Below are positions 57,001 to 64,000 of a stretch of DNA of 64,000 nt, piece by piece. The position numbers and the translations under genes were made by a program. The DNA comes from Plecoglossus altivelis (lineage: Eukaryota > Chordata > Actinopteri > Osmeriformes > Plecoglossidae). The notes beneath the pieces are model-generated. The model was not told the DNA's origin and ran no database searches. It worked only from the letters and a program-made list of their open reading frames with translations. How positions within the stretch are numbered: the stretch's first letter is position 1; every line of letters begins with the position of its first letter. The DNA is taken from NCBI GenBank assembly GCA_036571765.1, contig BROE01000014.1:4177714-4241713 (forward strand), written 5' to 3'.

Positions 57001-60000
57001 GATCGAATCGCATCACTCCCTGTCACCACCCTTCACTCTTCCCCAACTTTCTCTCTCTCCTCTCTCTTCCCCGGCTCTCTCTCTCTCCTCTCTCTTCCTC
57101 GGCTCTCTCTCCTCTCTCTTCCTCGGCTCTCTCTCCTCTCTCTTCCCCGGCTCTCTCTCTCTCCTCTCTCTTCCTCGGCTCTCTCTCCTCTCTCCTCCTC
57201 GGCTCTCTCTCCTCTCTCTTTACCGGCTTTCTCTCTCTCCTCTCTCTTCCACGGGGCTCTCTCTCTCCTCTCTCTTCCACGGGGCTCTCTCTCTCCTCTC
57301 TCTTCCACATCTCTCTCTCTCTCCCCTCTCTCTCTCTTCCTCCTCTCTCGCCCACTTCCTATGTCTTTCGGACTAAAAGCGTCCCTCGTCTTTTTCCCCC
57401 AGCCGGCTGTCATTTACCTTGCTGGACTCCCACTCCTTCCTTTTCACCCTCCCCTTTTCGGTCCCCCTCTCTCCTCTACTCTCCCTTCACCTCCTCTCCT
57501 CTCCCCTCCCTTCCTCCCCTCCCACCTTGAATCCTCTCCCCTCTTCGCCTCGTCTCTCCTCTCCTCTGTTGCTGCCACCCCCCCCTGACCCCTTCCTCTC
57601 CCCCCTCCCCTCCAACACCACAGGGCCTTCGCCTCCTTAAATGTGGCGTTTAGCGTCATTTAGCGTGGTCAGGGAGCATGAAAAATGTGACACTTTCCCG
57701 ACCGCGGCTGGTTCACGCTCTGCCGGATCGCCATTGTGCGCAGGCATTGTTGTGGGTGATTTCTCCTCCGCAGAAACCCTACTGTATCAAACACTCATGC
57801 CTGTCTGAGCTTTGGCATGCTCCAGTTATGCTGTAGTGTCACTGCGTTAGAGAGAGCAGGGGGGGGGAGGGAAGGGAAGGGGGGACTGTGGGGGCAGGAG
57901 GGAGGGAGGGAGGCAGGGGAGAAGGGTTCAGGCGCGAGTGAAAAAGAGGAGGGGGACTGCAGCGTTCGAGGCAGAGCGAGGGAGCGAGAGAAATGGGAGG
58001 CAGAGAGGGGGAACTCGTCCTGGGAGAGATAGAAAGGGGGGTTGGAGAGAGGGGAAGAAATAGAAAGAGAGAGAGAGAGGGGCTGAGAGATGAAACCTGG
58101 AGGAGAAAAATTAGGACTAGAAGAGAGAGATACGGCGAGGCGTATATTACCCAGAGAGAAAGACAGCATATTGCGTGTCTCTACTACCCTAGTCTACCCT
58201 AGTCTGTAGTACTGCTTGAGCGGGTGGATGACAGCGAGCGAAGGATGAGGGTGAAGTGGGTTCCCCCCCCCGTACCTTCGAGTAGACGGCCGACTCCATG
58301 ACTTCCCCATCCCGGTACCAGGTGATTTCGGCGGCAGGCTTGGCCCCTGAGGACCTGCAGGTGAGGTTGTGAGGCGTGTGGGCCTTCAGACGCACCACCG
58401 GCCCCCCTTCCACCACGGGGTCTCCCGGAGGAACTGCGGGAGAGACACACGTATTAGCGACACGACACGTCACGTCAAAGCCAAACCCCCCCCCCCTCGG
58501 CTCAGTTGCCACGGAAGCCAACGGAGATCCACATCCGGAGGATGAACGATGGCGGTTGCGTAACTGAAGCCATGACTTGACAAGCCGCTTATTGTTCTGT
58601 CTCTCAGCGACCGGCAGACTTTGAGCAAAGAGCTGGCGGACTACAATAATGTCCTGTCCTCCGGAAACAGAAAAGGGACTCCAAGCGAACCTATTTGATT
58701 TCTCTTCTTAACATTGGGACTCTGTCATTACCACTCTATTTACCCCCACTGCCGAACAGAGATGTTTCATCTCAATTGCTTATTTGTTCATTTATTTGCT
58801 TGGTTTCTCTCACGCTGCTGGGAAGTCGAGCATGCCAGGGCGTGATGAAGGCGTCTATCTCCCTGGCCAATAAGGGGAGGCGTAAACAGGGAGACCGAGC
58901 CCAGCCTCTCTCGCTGCCTCCGCCGAACCAATTTCTGTGTGTGTATCTGAATTGTCAGAGGTCCTTCCGGCGCGCCAGCACGGACACTAATGGAATCCGA
59001 GCGCTAGGTGATTTTAATTTCCATGCCGATTCCCCTGACTGCACTCCTGCCGTTGAGTCCTTTGACTGCAGGATTGCTTTGGTCTCATCCGGCCGCATTG
59101 ATTCCCCCCCCCCCCCCCCACACACACCTCCATCCCCCTCTGCCAATACACACACACACACCCTATCTGACTCCATGTTTAGTTCTCCCTGCACCGGATA
59201 CACCTTGGTCCCCTCGCTCACGCTTGCCCACCGAACCCCGTCCGGCCCCGGATTTGATTCAGCGCGACGGGAGACTTCCACGCCAGGTTGGCGCCAAGTG
59301 CCCTCTCCCCTCACGTCTTCGCCTTCGTCGAGCCCTCCTGATCTCGCGGGGAGACAGCTGGGCCAGACTCTCATCCCTCCGCCCCTCCGGACTCCAACAC
59401 ACCGCCCGCCCTCGCCGCCCTTTGAGGAGGCAGGGGGGGGGGGGGGGGGCTGGGCATGCCCCAGCGCAGAGTTTAACCAATTAGAACAGAGGTCCTCATT
59501 ACAAGGCGAGTCTGGCTACACACGTCTCCTGTCTGGCCTTTCTTCTTCTCTCATTTCCCGGCCCAAATGAGCTCACGCTAACGTCCTCCGGTGCTGGATA
59601 AACAACATCACACCAAGTCAACATGTGCACACACGCGTGAGCATGCGTGGTTCGGTCCCACGCACAGCGGGTAGCGCCAGTCCCCCGAGGGAGAGCGAGA
59701 CGTCCGCAAGGCACAGGGAGACGGCTGGCCGGGGGAGGAGGCGGGGATGGAGTTCCTCTTCTGACCAGCAGGTGCCAGCAGTGCTACGCACTCTCGCGCT
59801 CCCACAAGGCCTGCCGCCTCCCCTCCCTCCCTCCCTCCGCCTCCACTCCACTCCCATCCTCCCCCCCCGCCCCCACCCCTCCTCCTCCACAACCCTGCCC
59901 CTCTCCTTCGCTGACTGAACGCCAGGCGAATATGGAGATCACTCACATCACGTTAATGTAAAAAACGCCCCGCGGTTGACAAATTCTGTGACTCACTGTA

Positions 60001-61634
60001 AAATGTGCTAACTGTGCAGACCTTGACTTTAAGCGACCACGCAAGTCATTTGTGACTGCAGCAATCACATTATCCTGGACTTCCACAGTCTTGATTATGG
60101 CCACTGAGAAGAGAGAAGCTATTTTTCCTCGCCGGCTCTTTACACTCAGTTTTGCTGGGTTTGAAAAATACTTTCAGAACATGATTTACAGCCACAAGTC
60201 CATTTTCCAGGTGTTATGTCTGAATGCTGATAACAGCAGGTCATTTTATGAACAGAGACCCTCACAGAGACACAAAACCCTCTTGCATTTCGACACACAC
60301 GAGTGTGTGTGAATGTGTATGTGCACGCGCTTGCGCATGAGTCTATGCGTGCGTGCGTGTGCACCCCGCACAGGTGTGCATGGCCTGCATGCATTTCTCT
60401 TCTGCATGTCCTCGCGCCACGCCTTTGTGTGCATCTCAATTGGCCGTGTTCCTGTGCGTCTCAGGAAGTCCGCCCCTCCCCCTCGCCTTCACCCCCCCTC
60501 CCCATCACCACCACCAACCACTCTCTCTCACCCCCCCCCATACCCCCTGACCACCCCTACCAATCCCTCACATCCCTTCCTCCCTACCACCACCAACCAC
60601 CCTGCCTCACCCCCCAGCCCCCTCTTACCCAACACGGTCAGCTTGGCCCGGTGGGAGCGCAGCGCCGCCTGTGTGGCCTGACACTCGTACACGGCGTCGT
60701 CCGCCAGCTCGGCCGCGTCGATCAGCAGGCTGTGCTCGCCCGATAGCGGGTCGCCCATTAAGGAGTAGCGTGTCCAGCCTGCGTGGAGTCAAAGGGAGAG
60801 AGAGGGAGAGAGGAGAGAGAGAGCACAGTCAGGGAAGGAAACCACAGCGACAGCAAACAAACCCACAAAAACACATGCCAAATGAAAGGCTGGCGTCCAC
60901 AGGAGGGGGAGAGGGAGAGAGAGGGAGAGAGAGAGAGAGAGAGAGAGGAAGGGTAAGGGAGAGAGAGGAAGGGAGAGAGAGAGGGAGAGAGAGAGAAAGA
61001 GAGAGGAAGAGAGAGACAGAGGGAGAGAGAGGGCGAGCGGCGCCTCGGACAAAGGGAGAAGAGGACTCAGGGAGTTTTCGAGACGGGCAGAGTGAGTCAC
61101 TCCCCCGGTTGCGACGCCGAAGCGCCCGTGCCGGGGGCGAGGCATGAGGCGGCGGAGCAGATAAAGACGGCGAGGCGAAGGTCAGGAGGAAGTGCTTCCA
61201 CCTTCTCATCAGCCGGACGCTCGGTGAAATGTCAATGCTAGACAACAGCCCATTGATTGCCCGGCTCGCTACAAAAACGACTGGAATTGCTTGACAACGG
61301 AAGCAGAGTGCGGCGTCTGCGGCCGCGCGGCCCGACGCTGGGTTTGTTTTCTCACTATTCATTTGTGTAAAACCCCATCGGGCTTACCGAGAAGGACCTG
61401 CTCGCTAATGAGACCTGGCATTGATCAGACCAGGGGAGACAGACACACAGTGAGAGAGAGAGAGAGAGAAGAGGCTCTCACCTGGCAGGTCTCTCTCCCC
61501 GCCGAGCGCCAGGCCGTCTTTCGTCCACTGCACCATCCCGCGGTACCCGACGATGACGCAGGGCAGCGTCACAGACTGGCCCGCCACCACCACCTGGTCC
61601 TGAGGCTGCTGGGAAAAGTAGGCAGCCTGGGCAG
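49148..61634 (-). CDS. kirrel2: Kirrel/Neph-family immunoglobulin adhesion protein gene (KIRREL2-like), 5' end missing
   Basis: Coding exons in transcript order: 61634-61482, 60778-60629, 58433-58276, 55751-55601, 55355-55250, 54957-54809, 54722-54595, 53072-52946, 52682-52582, 51750-51552, 50660-50553, 50248-50141, 49928-49839, 49651-49148. The product is a type I membrane adhesion protein of the nephrin/Kirrel group, which forms homophilic and heterophilic contacts (slit diaphragm, neurons). Five Ig domains, one membrane helix and a tail with NGYYNV (a YxN Grb2-type site) and a C-terminal THV (PDZ ligand) are seen. KIRREL2 is favoured by [27 protein letters not shown] and linkage to aplp1. 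[15 protein letters not shown] and the end QRMQTHV are closer to KIRREL3 or KIRREL1, so a kirrel3-like name is possible. The signal-peptide exon is outside the window or unrecognised. One phase conflict exists between the exons at 50553 and 50248. Confidence 0.9.
49839..49928 (-). CDS. kirrel2: kirrel2 exon: acidic cytoplasmic segment
   Basis: 90 nt, phase 0/0, encoding [20 protein letters not shown] then [10 protein letters not shown]. The HSDLLEEE part resembles HSDLVLEEK before DPTNGYY in human KIRREL2. Confidence 0.88.
50141..50248 (-). CDS. kirrel2: kirrel2 exon: cytoplasmic tail, juxtamembrane part
   Basis: Acceptor cctcccccag|GAAAGT, donor CCCATG|GTACTC. The correct frame encodes [20 protein letters not shown] and [16 protein letters not shown], like KNDIRVEIVH of KIRREL3. 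The preceding exon leaves phase 1, which would put a TAG after two codons. The conserved frame needs one base less at the acceptor. Either a noncanonical site, a micro-exon or a one-base assembly error is implied. Confidence 0.85.
50553..50660 (-). CDS. kirrel2: kirrel2 exon: transmembrane helix
   Basis: Acceptor ctctcacag|AGGCTC. It encodes [20 protein letters not shown], then [16 protein letters not shown], a single helix with Cys residues at the inner face. The donor AAAG|GTGAGC leaves phase 1. The acceptor tract is a pure (CT)n microsatellite (50661-50720 on the plus strand as GA). Confidence 0.92.
50661..50722. repeat. (GA)n microsatellite at the kirrel2 membrane-exon acceptor
   Basis: Near-pure GAGA on the plus strand; on the sense strand (CT)n runs straight into ACAG|AG. 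Its length is expected to vary between individuals. Confidence 0.9.
51552..51750 (-). CDS. kirrel2: kirrel2 exon: Ig5, second part
   Basis: Acceptor tccccctcag|GTGTGG, donor CAAG|GTACGC, phase 0/1. It encodes [38 protein letters not shown] and [20 protein letters not shown]. NCTAWNxFG marks the end of Ig5 in Kirrel proteins. Confidence 0.94.
52582..52682 (-). CDS. kirrel2: kirrel2 exon: Ig5, first part
   Basis: Encodes [20 protein letters not shown], then [14 protein letters not shown]. The phase-0 donor is AAGATT|GTAAGT. GPPII...STPPPDRI is the family pattern. Confidence 0.95.
52946..53072 (-). CDS. kirrel2: kirrel2 exon: Ig4, second part
   Basis: Encodes [40 protein letters not shown] and VN. 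The donor is AACG|GTGAGA in phase 1. It aligns without gaps to the VLSNSN...[11 protein letters not shown] segment of KIRREL1. Confidence 0.95.
53085..53245. repeat. GA-rich tract in kirrel2 intron
   Basis: Imperfect GAGA/GGAGA repeat just upstream, in sense, of the Ig4 second-part exon acceptor. Confidence 0.75.
53330..53412. repeat. 12-bp ACTAACGCTGCC tandem array
   Basis: About six copies of CACTAACGCTGC with GCCGCC variants. The Thr-Asn-Ala frames across it are repeat artefacts. Confidence 0.85.
54027..54064. repeat. Poly(G) run of about 38 bases
   Basis: An uninterrupted G homopolymer in the kirrel2 intron between the two Ig4 exons. The true length is likely to be unreliable in any assembly. 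Confidence 0.9.
54595..54722 (-). CDS. kirrel2: kirrel2 exon: Ig4, first part
   Basis: Acceptor cctccgcag|TCGGGC. It encodes (F)[20 protein letters not shown], then [20 protein letters not shown] and NV, with donor AACGTG|GTGAGA in phase 0. CxWxGNPPLTLxWTK is the Ig4 signature. Confidence 0.95.
54809..54957 (-). CDS. kirrel2: kirrel2 exon: Ig3, second part
   Basis: Encodes [40 protein letters not shown] and NVSTLVDVQ. The donor CAGT|GTAAGT is in phase 1. EPVSCEVxNxxGSTNxST is the matching family motif. Confidence 0.95.
55250..55355 (-). CDS. kirrel2: kirrel2 exon: Ig3, first part
   Basis: Encodes (H)[20 protein letters not shown], then [15 protein letters not shown]. The PPTVTLS...SANPExxGYRWAKGG series is diagnostic of the family. 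Phase 1 in, phase 2 out at ACAG|GTGAAC. Confidence 0.95.
55601..55751 (-). CDS. kirrel2: kirrel2 exon: Ig2, second part
   Basis: Acceptor cctctgtcag|ACGAGG, donor CCAGC|GTGAGT, phase 0/1. It encodes [36 protein letters not shown] and [10 protein letters not shown]. It is preceded, on the sense strand, by more than 300 bases of CT-rich microsatellite (55760-56095). Confidence 0.95.
55760..56095. repeat. GA-rich microsatellite (about 335 bases)
   Basis: AGAGAGAG with GGGAGA and GAAAGA interruptions. On the sense strand it is the polypyrimidine tract of the Ig2 second-part exon. Confidence 0.85.
56160..56400. repeat. 33-bp ACATGTGGTCTAGATGTGGT minisatellite
   Basis: The unit is ACATGTGGTCCAGGTGTGGT followed by CTACATCAGTAGA (33 bases). 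Three good copies lie at about 56277-56380, with degenerate ones before. Confidence 0.85.
56400..58275. other. kirrel2 intron between the two Ig2 exons, central part
   Basis: Unique noncoding sequence at 56400-57030, then a minisatellite (57040-57345, units CTCTCTCTTCCTCGGCTCTC), CT-rich sequence to 57630 and GA-rich sequence at 57850-58150. The 223- and 266-residue open frames are Ser/Leu/Pro repeats, not genes. Confidence 0.65.
58276..58433 (-). CDS. kirrel2: kirrel2 exon: Ig2, first part
   Basis: Acceptor tctcccgcag|TTCCTCC, donor TCGAAG|GTACGG, phase 1/0. It encodes [40 protein letters not shown] and [17 protein letters not shown]...AKPAAxIxW is the Ig2 hallmark of the Kirrel group. Confidence 0.95.
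58434..60628. other. kirrel2 intron between Ig1 and Ig2 exons
   Basis: About 2.2 kb of noncoding sequence with poly(C) near 59105-59119, poly(G) near 59433-59450 and a (TG)/(CA)-like patch at 60300-60360. A 291-codon plus-strand frame at 58695-59570 has no recognisable domain and crosses homopolymers. Confidence 0.6.
60629..60778 (-). CDS. kirrel2: kirrel2 exon: Ig1, second part
   Basis: Encodes [40 protein letters not shown] and LTVL. It carries the second Ig1 cysteine in [12 protein letters not shown]. The phase-1 donor is GTTGG|GTAAGA. A GA-rich tract at 60785-61035 is the sense-strand polypyrimidine region upstream. Confidence 0.95.
60785..61040. repeat. GA-rich tract upstream (sense) of the Ig1 second-part exon
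   Basis: [17 protein letters not shown] repeats on the plus strand at 60789-60825 and 60902-61035, separated by unique sequence. On the sense strand they are CT tracts leading to the acceptor. Confidence 0.75.
61482..61634 (-). CDS. kirrel2: kirrel2 exon: Ig1, first part
   Basis: Acceptor ctcccccacag|CTGCCC, donor CCAG|GTGAGA, phase 1/1. It encodes [40 protein letters not shown] and [11 protein letters not shown]. It carries the first Ig cysteine and the [13 protein letters not shown] motif of the family. Confidence 0.95.
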
Positions 61635-64000
61635 CTGTGGGGGAGAGGAGGGAGGAGAGGATGGATCAATCACACTGGGCACAGACTTGTTTTCAAATGT
61701 GGACGGGGACAACGTTTTGAAAGGATGTGGCTGTTAAATATGGGTTTTTGTAAGAGAAGGGGATCAATTTGCTATTTTCAAAAAGTGTGTGTGTGGGATA
61801 CACATGTACTGTATAATTGACCCTACACCCATGCACTGACAGGAACACTGAAGTCAGAAGACGCCATACGGCGTGCCATTTCAGTCATCCTCTTGTCATC
61901 AACAGCTTCCTTTAGGCCGTGACAGCTCATGTGAGAGGCAGGGTAGAAGTTCGGCCGCGTCCAAACTGTGTTTAACGACCCCCAGACATGCATGGCAGCC
62001 TGGTTTATTTGGCTACTGAACACCATGCGTGTTGCTAGCGGTCACAAGCTTAGCTAAAGAAAGCACCAACACGAGGAAGCATTTCCATTCCCAACATGGC
62101 CGCCCGGTCGTTGGTGCCTGCCGCCTCATCTCTTATTTAACTCTTTCCTGAGACCATATGGCGACAAGCATGCTAACATGACGCGACCGCGCCTGCGAGA
62201 GACGAGTCTGCGACTCTTTTGGCGAGCTTTTTGTCAAAATGGATGTCGAACAATCCAAGCTCCATTTAGATTCCTCCAGGGAACCGCATCTCCAGGCGTG
62301 CTGGGGACACCTGCCTTTGTTCCGCCGCTGCGTTGAAGTACCGCACACACACGTGTGTACACACGCGCTGACTGTACGCGGGCACGCAAACGCGTTCGCA
62401 TCAGCAAACACACCAAAGCAGGATGGGTACAGGAACACAGTTTGAATAAGGCCCCGTGTTTCCCGCTGTTTGTGCCATGATGCTGAAGATTGAGTATTAC
62501 AAACCCTACTGGCAGGGACGGGTGGCAGCTCTCCAGAGGTAACTAATCCTTTGGGGAAGATATGAGGGGAGGGAAGGAGGGAGAGAGAGGTAGCGAGAGA
62601 GCGAGAGAAAGAGAAAGTTGGTTTTGAAGGTTTTTCTTTGAAGGCGGTGGGAGGGTAGGGGTGTACTTATATATAAGAAAAGCTTCCCTTCGTTTCTCTG
62701 TCTTTCTCTCTCCTTCTTTCTCTCTCTGTCTTTCTCTCTCTCTCTTTCTCTCTCTGTCTTTCTCTCTCTCTCTTTCTCTCTCTGTCTTTCTCTCTCTCTC
62801 TTTCTCTCTCTCTCTTTCTCTCTCTGTCTTTCTCTCTCCTTCTTTGTGGCTCAATGAGAAAATGGGGGTATCGGGCTGGGGGGGTGGAGGGGGTGGGGGT
62901 AAGATAAAGAGGAGTCTATTCAGCCTCTGCTAAGCCCCCCTGAAATGCTTCTCTGGGTGGGAGTGCTTAAACAGACAAGCAAGGGGGGCCTCCCCCAGGG
63001 AAGAATGCAGCTGAAAGAAGGGCGACATACGGCGGCCAGAGACACACTATTGTCCCCTTGTCCCTCGCTTTTAATAGGCCTCTTCATTTCCAATCAATCC
63101 TTCTAAATGCAAGTTTAATAGCTTTTCAATAGCAGCTCTCTACCCCAGAGGGTCGCTAGGATTTTCACTCTCCTTTTCAACCCCACTCCTCTCTTGCTCA
63201 CCCACTCCTTTCGGCTCCCCCCCCCCCCTGTTTCTCACTACATCATTCTCTCTTCAGCTACTCTCGCTTTCAGGGGGGGGGGATTCCGAGGATGCTGGCA
63301 GTGTTTGTTCCCTACTCAATTATCCACTTCATCTGGGGGTGCTCTGCTAACTGAACCCTGCCCCTCCAACCCTCCCTCCTTCCACTTCCCTCCCTATTCC
63401 ACCATCGCCCACTCCCTCCCTCCCTCCCTTCCTCCCTCCCTCCCTGCACTCTGCTCCATGGTGCTCCCTCTTCCTCCCTCCCCAGGACAATCAGCCCCTG
63501 CCAACCAGTGACTCCATCAGAAACGTGACAGAAACGTGAGTGTCTAAGTGAGTCAGCTGCTTCTCCACCCAGTCATCTGCAAAACAAACGCATCCCAAGC
63601 GGCCCTCAACCCTCAACGCACGCGTCCACGACCTGATGTTGATCGGGGAAACAGGAGCGGGCGAGAAACGACACGACCTCCCTCCCCCTCTCCCCTCCCT
63701 CCCTCCCTTCCCCTCGTCCTTCCCCTCTGTACACCTCCATACCCTTTGTCTTATTTTTGTCTTCCTTTCCCCCCCTCGTTCATGCCCTCCCCCCTCCGGC
63801 CCCCTAACTGATATTCCTCCCCCCCTCCCCAACCCCCCTACCCCCTCCCCCCCCGCCCCCCTCGGCCCCCGTCCCCGCCCTCCGCTCTCCTCCTCGCCCC
63901 CCCCCCAACTTGTCCCCCCCCCTCGGTTCTCTCATCTTTCTCTCCCCCCTCCACCCCTTTCCTCCCCTCCCTCTCCCCTCTCTTCTCTCTCTTTTTTCTC
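61635..64000. other. kirrel2 intron 1 (partial), right window edge
   Basis: No signal-peptide exon was recognised on the minus strand. It contains a 26-base CTTTCTCTCTCTGTCTTTCT-type minisatellite at 62690-62845, CCCTCC-rich sequence at 63360-63480, and poly(C)- and CT-rich sequence from 63650 to the end. Kirrel genes usually have a long first intron, which fits. Confidence 0.55.

Noticed and set aside
56788..57588. 266- and 223-codon Ser/Leu/Pro frames
   Set aside because: These are translations of CTCTCTCC-type minisatellite, with no gene evidence.
58695..59570. 291-codon plus-strand open frame
   Set aside because: It lies inside a kirrel2 intron, crosses poly(C) and poly(G) runs, is rich in Pro/Ser and has no recognisable domain.
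63360..64000. Candidate kirrel2 signal-peptide exon in the right-edge CT/C-rich sequence
   Set aside because: No minus-strand ATG with a hydrophobic core and a phase-1 donor was found.

Overview
This is vertebrate, most likely teleost fish, genomic DNA. Coding sequence is split into short exons with GT-AG introns, simple repeats are very abundant, and one copy of a widespread teleost dispersed repeat lies near 28.2 kb. No prokaryotic, viral or CRISPR features were seen. Nearly all long open frames are low-complexity shadows. The real coding sequence was rebuilt exon by exon from protein-family recognition, splice sites and codon phase.

Three genes are supported. (1) 406-24415, minus: the 5' half of an APP-family gene, best read as aplp1. 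It has six exons: a signal-peptide exon, the E1 domain (growth-factor-like and copper-binding-like) and a very acidic exon. The E2 domain, membrane segment and cytoplasmic tail lie beyond the left edge. Intron 1 is about 20 kb and holds most of the repeats and two CpG-dense patches. (2) 25624-45315, plus: matriptase (st14), a type II membrane serine protease with SEA, CUB, four LDLRa modules and a trypsin domain. Its 3' UTR probably ends near 46.8 kb. The second half of CUB1 and the first half of CUB2 could not be found. (3) 49148-61634, minus: a Kirrel/Neph immunoglobulin-superfamily adhesion gene, best read as kirrel2. Five Ig domains, the membrane segment and a cytoplasmic tail ending in THV are present. 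The signal-peptide exon lies further right.

aplp1 and st14 are head to head, with predicted start codons about 1.2 kb apart. st14 and kirrel2 are tail to tail, with predicted poly(A) signals about 0.5 kb apart. In human, KIRREL2 and APLP1 are neighbours on 19q13 with no matriptase gene between them, and ST14 sits beside APLP2 on 11q24. The window therefore looks like the fish version of the 19q13 block with a matriptase gene kept in it.

The most notable observations are the matriptase gene inside the KIRREL2-APLP1 pair, the absence of the usual Gly-Ser self-cleavage motif in the SEA domain, the missing CUB halves, a one-base phase conflict in kirrel2, and microsatellites that form the polypyrimidine tracts of several splice acceptors. 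I found no convincing undescribed biological system.
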